The translations under genes and the position numbers were made by a program. 64,000 bases of DNA, taken from Saururus chinensis (lineage: Eukaryota > Streptophyta > Magnoliopsida > Piperales > Saururaceae). Within the stretch, counting starts at the first letter, position 1; every line of letters begins with the position of its first letter. Shown here in pieces: positions 13,354 through 26,600 of this stretch. The notes below the pieces were generated by a model that ran no database searches, had not been told where the DNA came from, and saw nothing but the letters and a program-made list of their open reading frames with translations. The stretch is taken from the NCBI GenBank assembly GCA_035235625.1, contig CP141145.1, forward strand, positions 29,018,563 through 29,082,562, written 5' to 3'.

Positions 13354-15560
13354 CTATGGTGGAGGGATAACATATGGGCTAGGGACGGATGCTAGAGGAA
13401 CTTCATCCTCTAGCATTGCCTTATGTTCCACACTTTCCATGAGTCCTAACTTGGCTATCTTCTTTTCAATGTAGTTGTTGAAATGCTTTGCCTTCTTCGA
13501 GCTCTTAGCAACCACCTTTTGGGTTGGCTCCTCACCCTTAGACACATGAGCCGGTGGATTAGCGGCCATACCTCAACTTCCGGGGCACCCATGGTAGGAG
13601 GCATGCAATGGGGGCAGCATCTGAAGCTTTTCGCTTCTTTATTGTCAGCTTCATTTGCTTTGGAGGAACTGCTTCTTTATTTTGAGACTCAATTTTGTTT
13701 TCCTCTTCTTTATTTGCTTCTTGGGATTATTCCTTGACCTCTCGAGATTGTTTCTTGACCGCCCAGGTTTGTTCCTTGATAGGCCGGGATTGAACAACTT
13801 CTTCATTTATTTTCTTGAGGAATCTTGTTATTATGGTCCTTTCAACCTTCAGATCCTTCTTTTTTATTGGGGACACAATTTTTGGCTCCTTTTTCTCTGC
13901 ATATAAGAAGTAAGCAATCGTATTAGTGCATATGCAAACCAATTGTGTTTTGGATGACACGATGTGTCGCCCTATCGTATTGGCCAAAATACGCATATAT
14001 GTACCATCATGTTGTCAATCACATGACCACAACCATATCATTATCTTAACTAATGATTGTTTGTATTTTTGTGTGATCAATTACATGATTAACCCCAAAC
14101 GATGGTAGCGGAAAATGTCATGTTCTTCCAATTGTACTTATGCAAAATGATAGACTAAGGGACAAGTAGTTGTTTCTCTTCAAGAGCAGATTGGTGAACA
14201 ACTTCTCTTGATTTGGAAGATATAGACTTGACCGGAACCGACCGCTCACCTTTGGTTCTTAATGGAGGGGTTGCTTCATGAGGGACTTTCGATTGAGGGG
14301 GGTTGCATTTGTTCTCTAATGCTTGTTGCCACCTTCAAATAGTTTTTAACCTGTTGGTGCGCAACTTGAACACTCTCAATGCTCCAACCCCGCTCCCCAT
14401 ACAGAACTGCATTCTCCAAAACATTGTCACAAATCCCGGTCATGACATCCACTGGCATGGCGAAGGATTCAATGATGTCTTGGCTGGACTGAAATGCCCT
14501 GACTTTTGGTCACGATGGGTGTGAACGAGTTTTATTGTCCTATGAATTGTTGTCTATGTGCCCACCTTTTTCACCTCCAGGGCCGCCCTTTGGCCACTGG
14601 TCAAGTGGGCCTCTTTGGCAATTGGAGTGATTTTGAGAATAATTTGTGAATTTGGCTTCATACGCATAAACACCTCCTCAAACCACTTCTTTATCCAATG
14701 ATGAGCTAACAATTTCTTCCTTGCATTTTCGTCAGCCAGGTCAAGTTTTGTGGCCTTCTCCACGTTAGTCAATAGTTGTGTAAAGCCGGGCCACCACTTC
14801 CACCTCGGACTACATGAAGGACCACTTGGAGCCCATATAGAGGTATGCTAAAAAAATATACCTAGTCAACATTGCAAAACAAACTGATCATTTGTGTACG
14901 AATGTCATGTATGTCGTGTTATGGATAACACACTTCATTGTATCATTGTGTTATCGCTTACATGATATGCTATTATCATGTAATGCAATATACACAATAT
15001 AGTACTAAGTTGTCTTACCGATAACATGATAAGTATACTTGCATATTATATATCGTGTTTTCATACTCATGATACACATGATATCGTGTGATTAAGATGA
15101 CAATATACATGAGTGTGATGAAAATATCATATCATTAGTGCTACACTAATCGAAGACATCATGTTATTAGTAAAATGAGAATTACGTGGAGCACAAATGA
15201 AGCACCAACTAGAATTCCAGTGGTGGCGAAGCGCTCATCCTATCTGCTCCTGATGTTTTGGTGGGCTAATAATATGCCTCAAATAACATATCATGAACGG
15301 ACCTATCCCAATTATACCTACCCACAACTGTCAAGTTATCTATGAAATTACACATAGATGGGGAGCATCCTGGAGATAATGATTGGCTCACAATCATATA
15401 TTGGGTAGAACCTAGTCTCCACCAAGATTGTCTTCCATCTCGGCTGTGAATCAACAAGGTCTTTTGAAATTCGGAGTCCAGTGGGGAAACTATTCATTCC
15501 AATACCCGATCTCCTTCTATAGATTCTCTTCTTCTTCTCTTCTAATGCCTTCATTGATTT
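13354..15560 (-). pseudogene. Decayed minus-strand transposon-associated ORFs (function not recognised)
   Basis: Several minus-strand frames (15554-15266, 14772-14554, 14458-14276, 13996-13727, 13569-13354) look like remnants of one long gene. The first includes NLTVVGRYNWDRSVHDMLFE, which recalls the DUF1985 or plant-mobile-domain proteins carried by Ulp1-bearing plant transposons. The later ones are Lys/Glu-rich and low in complexity. No Ulp1 catalytic motif was found. Reading these with the mudrA-like fragment as a Kaonashi-type MULE is an inference; a CACTA element is the main alternative. Confidence 0.35.
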
Positions 15561-15950
15561 TCCATTTGCAATATTATTCTAGCTTTACGTTTACAAAATT
15601 GGATATATGTGTGTGTGTATTAACAATGGGTTGAGACCATAATCAATAGTTGCATTGATTCACATTATGTAACTAACTTGCTTATATACACTAAATTGAT
15701 ATATCGTGTTATTGAATACATGATATGATGCCTTCTCAGACACAATAGCACAACACTTGAATGTCGTGTTTCACTTGTCATGTTATTAATGACACATTAT
15801 GTATGCTACACATATACGATAGGATGACATCTATATCGATTATCGTATTATTGAACACACGATATATTACTTATCGTATACTTGAGAACACGATAAGCTA
15901 CTACGAAGACCTACTTCGTGTTTTCTATAACACAAAATACAAAAAATAAT
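14880..15950. repeat. Array of palindromic TATCGTGTTAT-type motifs
   Basis: Many near-palindromic words of the form ATCGTGTTATTGAACACACGAT are scattered here. Examples are near 14910, 14945, 15050-15092, 15700-15725, 15763-15795, 15838-15865, 15873-15897 and 15917-15935. A looser example is near 13958-13985. Dense subterminal motif repeats of this kind are typical binding sites for the element's own protein in CACTA and some Mutator elements. The motif sits beside the transposon-like frames listed above. Confidence 0.6.
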
Positions 15951-15999
15951 GCATACAAATATACAATCTAGAGTTTGAGAAAGGCCTTAGCATAAAATT

Positions 16000-17780
16000 G
16001 ATCCAAGCTGGATTAACCCTTCAATCGGCAGGTGATCTTCTCCAAAGTTCACTGCTTTATCAGGATCACGTAAGTATACTATCCGACAGAACCTCGCTTC
16101 ATGGCCAAAACTTGCTTTGGGGTGAAAAGTTTGAAAATCACATTTCATAGGTCAAGCATTTGATAGCTGGTGGAAGAACTAATAAAAGTACCTCTCGACC
16201 ATGAGAAGCTGGACAAAATAGTGCAAATTGGATCACTTCTAACACTAACAATCAGTAAAGACCTTATCCACTTTCTTCAAAACCACAAGACATTTTTGTC
16301 TAGTCTCTAGTGGACATATCGGGCATTAATCGAGATATATATCACTACTCACAAGCAAGAAGTTAGCCCTTTCTATCATCCAATAAAGCAAAAATGAAGG
16401 AATTTCACCAAATGGAGGAATGAAGTGATTACTGAAGTAAAAAAAACTCCTTGATGCAGGTTTCATCAGAGAAGTGCACTACCTAAATTGGCTAGCAAAT
16501 ATAGTATTGGTCAAAAGAAAAATGGAAAGTGGTGAGTTTGCATAGACTACATTGACCTTAACAAGGCATGCCCCAAGGATAGCTTCCCTTTGCCTCGTAT
16601 TGATCAATTGGTCGATGCTACCGCAAAACATGATCTCCTCAGTTTCATGGATGCATACTCAGGATATAACCAAATTAATATGCTACCACAAAACATGATC
16701 TCCCGACATTTAGTTTGGTTCAACTTCATGACATATTTCTACATTATTGAGAAGGCTTTTTAGAAATTGTGGATATAGTCTACTACTTTAAGGCTCTTTA
16801 CAAATATGTCATTAATATATACCTCTATTATAGAACCAAGTTATTTTTCAAACATCTTATTGGCTAACCTTTGGTATGTGGCTCCTGCATTCTTTAAACT
16901 AAATGACATAACTTTGTAGAAATATAATCCATGTTTAATGAAAAAAGCAATTTTTTCTTCATCAGGTGAGTACATCTTAATTTAGTTATATTCTCAGTAT
17001 GCATCCATGAAAATGTTTTAGAGTATTGTCAAGTACATTCCTTGGGTTCATGGTTACTCAAAGAGGAATTGAAGCCAACCCGAATCAAATTTAGGCATTG
17101 ATAGACATGCCATCCCAACGGAATATTTGTGATGTGCAATGTTTAACACGGAGAGTTGCAACTTTAAATCATTTCATATTGAGATCCTCAGACAAGTGCT
17201 TGTCTTTATTCAAAATGTTACAAGGCAACAAAACTTTTGAGTGGATGAAAGAGTAAGACGCATTTTAGAAACTCAAAACTTACCTTAGTTCACCTCCCTT
17301 ACTTTCAAAGCCTGTCATAGGTAAAAAACTATACCTTTGCATGGCTGCCTCAGACACGGCCATAATCTCTATTTTGGCTAAAGAGGAGGGCGTGAAAAGG
17401 CCTATTTATTATGTTAGTAAGATATTTACAAATGTAGAGGAACATTACCTTAAAATTAAAAAGTTAGCACTTAGATTGGTGGTTTTTGCAAGGAAACTCA
17501 AACCTTACTTTCAGGTCACTTAATCATTGAGTTAACTCCCCATCCACTTAATGCAGTGCTTCATAAGCCTAACACATCTAGAAGGTTAATTGGATGGTCG
17601 ATAGAATTAGGAGAATTTGACATCCACTACATACCAAGACCTACATTGAAAGGACAAGTATTGGCTGATTTTGTAGTTGAATTAATCCTCAGTATAGTAG
17701 AAAAGAATCTAGTTGTTGCAGTTCAAAACAGTTCTTCCAATGCCCTAGAGAATATGGGGGGCATGGGCAACTGATCTACT
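16000..17780 (+). mobile_element. Ty3/gypsy retrotransposon fossil, pol fragment
   Basis: Plus-strand segments resemble gypsy pol in the expected order: an RT stretch near 16500-16680 with the LNKACPKDSFPLPRIDQLVD-like motif, then an RNase H region near 17300-17700 (KRPIYYVSKIFTNVEEHY, then DIHYIPRPTLKGQVLADFVV). These motifs are characteristic of the Tat/Ogre branch, which is an inference from memory. No gag, protease or integrase and no LTR pair was recognised. It is a heavily broken fragment with many breaks and probably old. Confidence 0.8.
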
Positions 17781-18655
17781 TGGACCCTCCATGTCGATGG
17801 TCCTTCCAATGTGAAAGGTTTTTTACATTGTCCTATTCATCATAGGTCTCTCAAAATTACTTATTAAATAAAATTTCCTCTAAATTTTTGGGATGTTACA
17901 CTTTATGCTTCTATATAAAGCCCAATATGTGGGTCCGAAAGGGTGTTAAGAGTCATTGCTTTTGCATGGGTCTTAGGTTCTTTTAGGATGAGAGAAGGGG
18001 TTACATGTGTGAGGTTTTTTGTCTTCCTTGTTAAAACATCAAAGGGTTTCTTAAGGAGGAGAAGAAAAAGACTATTTGTAACCAAGTTTTCTTACCTTAG
18101 TAGATTTGCTATTGTTGCTCGTAGAGGTAGTCAATACTAAACCACAAGGTAAATTTTATTGTCTCTTCTTTTTCTATTTTCTATTACCTGTGCATCATTG
18201 TGCATATTGTTCATCTTAAAAGGGCTTGAACTAGCATTGTGTTCATATACACCGAAATAGCCGTTAGCCAAAGATCAAGTTTGGTAAGACCCCTAAAACT
18301 CTAATAGGTATATCATGACATGCATGGCACCTGCCTAAATCATCACAAATGTATCACTTTGATTTAAGCACTAAATCATATGCATAACATATATTTATCA
18401 TAAAAAGCTAATTGTTAATTGAAGTAATTACTTAAGGAGGCAGACATTACATACTCGGGAAGATAGGAAGAGTGGGAATAAAAAGTGTAGTGCAAAAAAA
18501 AGAATGAAAGATGGCTATTGTGTGCCAGCTTGGCGGGTCTTTTTAAATAGAATTAAAAATTAATTATCAATAATGATTTTATGGAGTTTTTCATTAGAAA
18601 ATCATTTAATTAGGTCTCTCTATAACTAGAGAGAGCCTCTATGAATTTAAATAGA
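17781..18655. other. Spacer downstream of the gypsy fossil
   Basis: AT-rich DNA without recognised genes. Part of it may belong to the same retroelement, but no motif supports that. Confidence 0.3.
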
Positions 18656-18656
18656 T

Positions 18657-18788
18657 AAAAATACCCCTATTCACTTAACTATTAAGAGATCATCCAAACC
18701 TTTAGTAAGAGGGAGTGCGCCTATTATATTCTCCATTGGTTGTGGCTCCCTATGACCTCCTTAGTGGTAAGTGAATAAGGGTATTTTT
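18657..18788. mobile_element. Small MITE with 21-bp inverted ends
   Basis: The left end AAAAATACCCCTATTCACTTA (18657-18677) is the inverse of TAAGTGAATAAGGGTATTTTT (18768-18788) with one mismatch. Similarity continues weakly outside the arms. The 90-bp interior has no coding sense. The target duplication is not clear, so the superfamily is undetermined. Confidence 0.7.
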
Positions 18789-18916
18789 GTTTATTTGTAA
18801 AAAATATTAATAATTTGTTACCTGCATAATGTATGTACAACTTTTAAAATACCAAAAAGGTTAAGAGGTATAAGTACATTTTATCTTTTTTTTATACGAA
18901 ATAGATAGGATATTAT

Positions 18917-19039
18917 GGGTGAGAATTCTCCCACCCCTTGTTTTGGTCTGCCTACCCCTCTTAACAGTGCGGTGGATATTTATCGTGTGTATAAAAGGGG
19001 GTGGGCTGACTAAAATATAGGGTGAAAAACTACTCATCC
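18917..19039. mobile_element. 123-bp MITE with perfect 9-bp target duplication
   Basis: The element begins GGGTGAGAATTCTCCCACCC and ends with the decayed inverse (GGGGGTGGGCTGACTAAAAT, then AAACTACTCATCC). It is flanked on both sides by exactly GGATATTAT (18908-18916 and 19040-19048). A 9-bp duplication with long inverted ends points to the Mutator superfamily. Confidence 0.82.
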
Positions 19040-19048
19040 GGATATTAT

Positions 19049-20659
19049 TACTTGGAATTCAACTTCTTCTAAAACAACTCTTTAAGATAAGAAAGGGCCA
19101 ACCAAACCAGATTAATGTATTTGTCGCGAGAATCCTCTACATGGCCCTGGTAAGTGGGCCCAATGGCATTTGCCAGTGATTTTGCACCAACCCATCATTG
19201 AGAATATAACAAATTCATTGGTTGTCTAAGCCAGGCAAAGCTGTCTCTACATGCTGAACATGTCCCATCTCGGTTATCTTTGACGCTTTCTGAATTTTGA
19301 CTTGTCTTGTTACTTAAAACCAAACCACAAAGTTCACAACTTTTCATAATGATTATAATATTATCTTGACTACACTTATTTTAAGTGCCACAAAAGTAAA
19401 GTAGAGATCATTTAAATCAGACCTTAATGCTATCTTACTCACAATTCACCAAAAACCCCACTTTCCATTGTTTTACATGCCCATGCTTTTGTACCCTTTC
19501 GGTTGATTTTTTTATATCTAACCGTTTTGGTTGGTTTATTTTTTTAAAAGGCCAATGACAAATTAATAAGAGTGTATCTGTCTGGTAAAAGCCCTCGTGC
19601 TCCAATGCTTTTGGGCTGCACGATTTTGATCTTGCGGTAAGTGTATTATTTGCCCTGTGATATGTGTTGTCAAATCTTGATCCGATAATTGCAACAAATA
19701 TACACTATGCAATAGCGAATGCAGGAATTTTAATCTAAGGGGTCAGAAAAAAAAATAAAATAAATAAATAAATATATATATATAATATTTTTTTAAATAA
19801 ATTATTAAAATTTATAATAAAGATGCTATTGGAAAAATTAAAAATATAAGTGATTAGAACTACAAGAAAATCAAGAGCTTCTTAGTGTGCATTAGATGTT
19901 ATTTTTATTTTCATTCTATTTCACAGGCATGTCCCCCTATTATCTAAAAAAAATCAAGACTATAGCCTCCTATAACTAAGTCTATTAATAGGAGTAAATA
20001 CAATTTTAAATATGAGTCATTTAATAGACTTATCTATGGCTTTAATGTGGATCTGCCCTGCTGACGCGCATATAATTTAACGCATTTTAACTTTTTTTAA
20101 TTAATAATATAATATTTAGACCTTTCTAGGATCCACCAAACTTTCTAAAAAATGCAGAAATCGCCAAGATTAGTGGAGATATGAGAAACTCTCCAAGAAG
20201 TGGACTACTTATTTTATGGTGGTGCTTACGAATGTGCATGACTTTATTAACTAATGGAAGTCAACTGCTAAATGCTAATTATCAGGCCGAGACGCCGAGT
20301 ATCGGAGGCCCAAAGTACTGAACAATACCCCGTCCTTGGGCTCTCGGCTGAAACTATTTCGGCCCAAGCCCATATTTCTTGCGTCAGCTCGGCCCAATTA
20401 TTTTTTCCCGCCGTCGCAGACCTGCTTCATTGCTTCGTCCTCCGGAGTTCGAATTTGAACCCGAAGAACTCTCCAATTTCTCTTCCCTGCGAGGCATGGC
20501 CTGGTGCGAGCTTTGATCTGGAACATCGCTGAAATTGACGTGAAGAGATCTCGAGTCGAATGAACTAGAAATCATGAAATGCGGTAGTTTTTTTTTTGTG
20601 ATTTTTGTACAGTTTTGAACTTGCTTCTGCTCAGGAAGGCGAGGAAAGATAGTCGATTC
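19049..20659. other. Intergenic and 5' region of the DUF2439 gene
   Basis: AT-rich spacer to about 20270. From about 20280 the composition becomes more GC-rich, as expected near a transcription start. A 5' UTR intron is likely to end at TTCTGCTCAG just before 20635. No clear TATA box could be chosen. Confidence 0.4.
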
Positions 20660-23600
20660 ATGGCCGACTGCAAGAGATGGGTCGTGACTTACACGAAGCA
20701 CAAGAACCAGAAGCGGAAGGTTTATCAGGATGGAACCCTAGAGCTTTGGACTTCGGGTGCGAAGGTACTTCGCATAATCGCATTCCCATTTCTTTCAAAT
20801 TTGCACATGCAGTGTTTCCACGAATTTCTTAATTCATGTGTTCATCGCACAGATGTTACGGCATTAGTGTTATTGTTGTCAGCTTGTTCTGTTAGATGAA
20901 TGTGGTGGAGTCTTAGAGAGAAGGGTGTTGAGGAAAGATGAGGTGGTTGAGTCCGGTGGGATGCTGGAATTTTCCCTTCATCTTGTGGATATTGGAGAAC
21001 TTAACGGAAGCTGTAAGCCTGTATCAGCCGTAACTGTTGAAGGCAGAGATGAGAAGCTAATTAAGAAGTCTGAGAAGTTGGGAATAGATATTGAAGGTGA
21101 AGTTTTCTCATTTCGATTTTTGTTTACGCTTATGTACGTATATAGTTCCTCGTACCTTCTGCCAAAGTGCATTTGAGAGTTTTTCAAAGTTTCGATGATT
21201 TTGTGCTCCAGATGACAAAAAGACCGAAGTAAAGCATGTGGGGATGCAAAATTTTCGGCCGAAATTTACACAGTGTCCAGTGAGGGGTTCGTTTGATTGA
21301 ACTCTGTTTCTAGCCTCACTCAGTCCTACATTCTTAATATTTATCCTCTGGCATCCTTCTTTTATTATTTTTTTTGTGCAGATATTCTACTATCTACACT
21401 GACCTTTTCCATTTCAGGGAACCGACAGGCTGGATTGCATAACATTAGAGTAGCACAAAGCCATCCGAGTGCTGCGGAGACCTCCATAAAAGGTTAGATG
21501 AAGCTTCAGTTAAACGGAATTCCTAATTTTGAAGGCTACATAAGTGGAATTAAATGTTACTTTTTACAGAAGAGAGTTTCTATTTGTGAATTCTATATGG
21601 TGGTATGGCTTTTGTTATCCTTGTTCTAGTTTTCACGGAATGGGATGTTTTATACACGATGCACATGACTCAGAAAGTGAAAAAGTACCATGATGGAATG
21701 TTGAGGATTTTAAGTTGCGGGTCTCAGCAAAAACAGGTACATTGAGCAGCTGTATATTTTTTTCCCTAATAGGCTGTTAAGTTTGGCTTCTCTAAGTTGC
21801 TTGGGCGTTCTTATTTGTTTTACTTCTTGTATCTATTCAGGCTTTGCTTTATGATGATGGAGGGAAACTTCTGAACAGCAGGTTCTTAAGGAGTCTTGAG
21901 GTGATTGAATCTGGTGGAACAGTATCATTTGATGCGCACATTGTTGAAATTGCAAATACCAGAGACAGCTCGAAGTTTGTAACAGCCGCCATTGATGTTC
22001 AAGACAAAGGTAGGAAAATTGCATTTGATTGTTATCTATGGTCTAAAGCTCTGCTGATCTGATGATAGTCTCAGTAATTTATTATTTTTTAGCAAACAAA
22101 CAAATGATCCATTACTAATTTAAATATAATCGAAATTTCTACTTCAGGCAACCAGAAGACTGGAAAGCCAAATGTCAGAACACCTCAACATTGTATAAGT
22201 ATGACAGCAAAAGGTGAAAGCCGTTAACATCTCTCTCTCTCTCTCTGCATATATATGTTTCTCTCACATAGAAAATGGTTATGAAGACTTTGTGTGCCTA
22301 GTACTCACATGTTCTCTTTTAACATAGAGACAAATGTTATTGAACAGCAGAGCGTTGGAGCACAACAGGGTACTGACAGAGGTAAGAAGCTACCTGTTAT
22401 TTAAAGCTTGGATGGAGATGCATTGAAGAGGATATTGTAGTTTCTGGTTGAGAATTTAGGTTCTCTGTAAAAGAGATGCAGTCCAATAGTGCTTTACAAT
22501 AGAAATACAGACTAGATGATGGCGTACAATGGATACAGTCTAGATACAGTCTTGGTAGTTAAGACTGCATGTAGGTATGTAAGTCTTATTTATCATTTGT
22601 TATTTTTTGCAGAATGGAATGTTTTGTACACCACTCATATGACAAGAAAAGCCAAAAAATATCATGATGGCCTGTTGAGGGTTTCAAGTTGTGGGTCTCA
22701 GCAGAAAAAAGTAATCATTTTGCTTCATATATTTATGATCTAAAATTTAATGTTTTATTTCCTGGCTTGAACTAGTTTCTGCCATTAATTGACTTTGTAA
22801 CAATGGGTGCCATCATAAACTTATATATTTCATGCTTATCATACATTCATACTATTATATAAAGCAAATTGGGTGACTATACAATTTTTTATTTTTGGAC
22901 TATTTTACCCATGTTTTTACCCTTAATTCTTATTTTACTCGTGTTTTATATCCTTATGTTCTTTAATACATGTTTGAATTTGTATATGATTTGAGGATAT
23001 TTTATTAATTACTTAGATTTTTTTAGATGTCTTGCAACATGTCAACATAATAGTAGGGGTTGATTTTAATTTTGTAATATTATATCTTGCAGTCCCCGAT
23101 AAGAAGGTTTGAAAGGTTTTACGTAAATAATGCCAAAAGAGGGAAAGGGAAACTTAAGATAATTTGGATAGAATTAATAAGGAAGGATATGACTATGTAA
23201 TCTCTTACAAAAGAGTTGACATAAAATAGACTAAAATGGAAGTGTTAAGATCCATGTTGCCGGCCCCAAAATGTTAGGAAAAGGGGTTACTTGATTATAA
23301 TTATGATATCTTGCACTCTCAAACTTGGATTTACTTGTTCTTGTTATCGTTAGAAAGCTCTCGACAAGCTCTATTAAATGAAATCCCACATGACTATGTT
23401 TTATTGAAGTTTTTTTTATGGGCCCCACTTATACAATACTTCTCGATAATAATTTCTTTTATTTTTGTTTATATTATACATGTTCATATTCGCGTATTCA
23501 CACCAATGGAAAATTCTCATAGGGCTCTATAAAATAAGATCTGCTGCCAAGTTGGTCGTAAATATGAATAGTGTGCTCTACGACACAAGGTCCTTTGACA

Positions 23601-26600
23601 CCGTTGTCTTTGCCGACCTATGACATAGTTTTAGCCTATGAGATTTAGACTTGCAATATTCTTTTATGAGTCTATTTGGGTCAATAGAGAGTGTATAATT
23701 TAGAGTCATTATGATCCTGCAAGCATGTATTACTACTATAGCATGCAAGGGAGACCTTTGTTCAATACATACTTTATTTTTAATTTAATTTATTTTATCT
23801 TATTTAATCTATATTTACATGCATTATCTGTTTGCATTCTTGCTAATATATTTAGATGGATTTACAGTTTTTTGGTTGTACAAGGGGTCATGTGTGTGTA
23901 AGTGTATGTGCATATGTGTGTGTGTGGAGCGGGGAGTGGGCAAGTGCTAGGGGGAGGATGTCCATTCACTGAGGTATAGAATGTAAAGAAGTACAAAACT
24001 TTTACTTAAATGTCATATCACTTTGTCTCCCCAGTGCTTATTGCTATAACTGTACAGCCTAATTTTTTCTAATTCATTTCTCCAATCAACGCAATATGAT
24101 CTGGCCTTCACAATGCTGACTGGTCCGAACTTTTCGTTTCCTCAGTCTCATATATGGTTACATACTAAGAAGTGCATGGTAATGTTCTGTATGTCAACTG
24201 TTATAATTTGATTTTTGCTTGTATTCAGATTATGCTTTATGATGATGGCGGGAAACTCTTAAACAGCAGGTTTTTGAGGAAAAATGAGGTGGTGGAAACT
24301 GGGGGAACACTAGCTTTTGATGCTCAACTTGTAGAAGTTGGAGATATTAAGAACAACTTTAAGCCTCAAACCTTCCATTTTGAAGTGAAAGGTAAAAAAA
24401 AACAATTTTTAGGTTTTTAATGAACAGCCAGGAGATTAATGTACTTGTCCTTTAGATCTTTATACATAAATTTCACTCACTGAGTCATTGTTTTCATTGT
24501 CAACATCTTATCCCAAACCTCGGGGTTCACCAACATAGATTTGTCACTTACCCGAATTATATATAGAATGTATGGACTCATTGCACCAACTATTTGTCAT
24601 CTTACCCCATACCACCCCACCATTCCTGTCCCAGCTTCTATGGCAGAGATGTTTGGAAGAGGGGTGTTGTCTGCTCCCCCAACTAGGGGAGGAGCAGTGA
24701 TCTTTGACGCAGAACAGGAAACCATCACCACCTGGTGCCTTTGCCACCATCCGGCTTCATCTCTTGTTGTAGGTCGCCGGGAGGGGGGAGGGGAGGGGGA
24801 TTGGCCATTGGGTGGGTAAATGTCGAAAAAGGAGGGAGCATATGGACTCCAAAATGTTTAAAAATTAGTGTTCGTTTATGGGATACATGTGACAGATTTT
24901 ATTAGCTTTGTGGAGGTAAGTGACTAACTAATGTGGTAAAAATACAAGCATTCTTATATAGGTCAGTTCCTTATTAAAGATATGCATATGTAAATCTTTC
25001 ATCACTTAACTCTTACCTGTTGGTTTGGTTTAATTGATGCCTCATTATTAGATCCTTTCTGCTAACAGCTGAAGCTTTTAGAATATTTGATTTCTAACAA
25101 GGTTTCAGATCCAAGAGGTTCTAGTGCTCATTTGTGTTCCTGTACAAGTAGAAGCATCTTCACACGTTCATCATGCTTGTGTGTGTGCTTGGGAGTGCTG
25201 ATTTGGTGATATCCATTTTAGATCCATAGCTGAAATAAAATGCTTTTGTTACTTCTACAGAAGAGTTCACAATAAAAGATATTTCAGAGAAATATGCAAG
25301 CTCAAGCACAGGCAGTTTGGATGTTACCGAACTTAGAACTGCTGGTTGGCTTTCTAGTAACAATTCAGTGCGTGATGGTCAGTCTCACAATCCTTACTAT
25401 GATTTTAATGCATTTATATGTATTTCTTTCAAATATAGATAATTTTGATGCCTTAATGAACATAGATAACTAGAAGTCTTCTTGATGGCTCTGGGAAAAC
25501 TTACTGTGTGCCAGATTATAAGAAGTCAACCTTAACAACATTGTTCTTATGTGGAGGGTTCACGTTCATATACAAAATATTTACGTTACGAATTTTAGAA
25601 AATCCAAGCTGCACTTTTTTCCTCCCAAATTGTTAGAATAGCTTGTATATGTAGTATCTTAACGTGGATATAAGGTCTTTCCATGTGGTTTACCACATTA
25701 ATATTTTAACTTGACTGGAATTTATGTTTGCAGTCACCCAGATATTATCTGTTCTTAGAAGACCTGCATCTCAGGAGCTGGTCTCTACAAAGACATCCAC
25801 ATCTTCACATCCATCAGAATCTTTAGATTTACTCGAACCTGTTCAGCTGGATGATCAGCTGCCTGTATCCCAGGGGTCACAATCAAAGAGAAGTCTAGAA
25901 GCAAACTCTGAAGATAGATCTCTTGTTATTACTCTGGAATATGGTAGCTTCCAAGCAAAAACCGCTCATGTACTTCCTGATAATTATGCCAATTTACAGA
26001 ATAGCTCTTGCGGGTAAGTACTATGTAATGTATGTTTAACAAGGTATTAGTTCTACTATATGGCATCATAGGTATCTGTTGTAAAAAGTAAACACTAGAT
26101 TTGAGCTTTCATGAATGCTAAATTGATTGCAGATGGTGGCTTGTTAAACATACCATTGAATTCTTTATAATTAAACTTAGTTGCAGTTCAGACATAACTA
26201 AAGCCTCAAACGAGAAATCAGATATGAGGTTTACTGACAAACCTACAACAGATCTGGCCCATTTAAGTCAGCATTTGCAAGGTGTGGAGAGTTATAGCAC
26301 TTCTGAAAAGCTTCAGATCGAGAGCTCTCTGGGAGTTACTTTTGAAAACGATAAGGCTAAAACTGATAGCTGCATGGTTCTAGGTGAGCAGATCATTTGA
26401 GGCTTTATAATTTTGTTAAAATTTCTCAATATGTAGTTTGTTGAGAGCGTTATTTCTGTTTTCAGAATCTAATGGTAAGTATGTTTTCACAGAACTTGAT
26501 AACAGTAGGAAGCAGATTCTAGTGGAGCCACAGGTAAAGCCTAACCTGATTCAAGGGTTTATACTCCTTTTTTTCTTTGAGATGCAATTGTGTCACGTGA

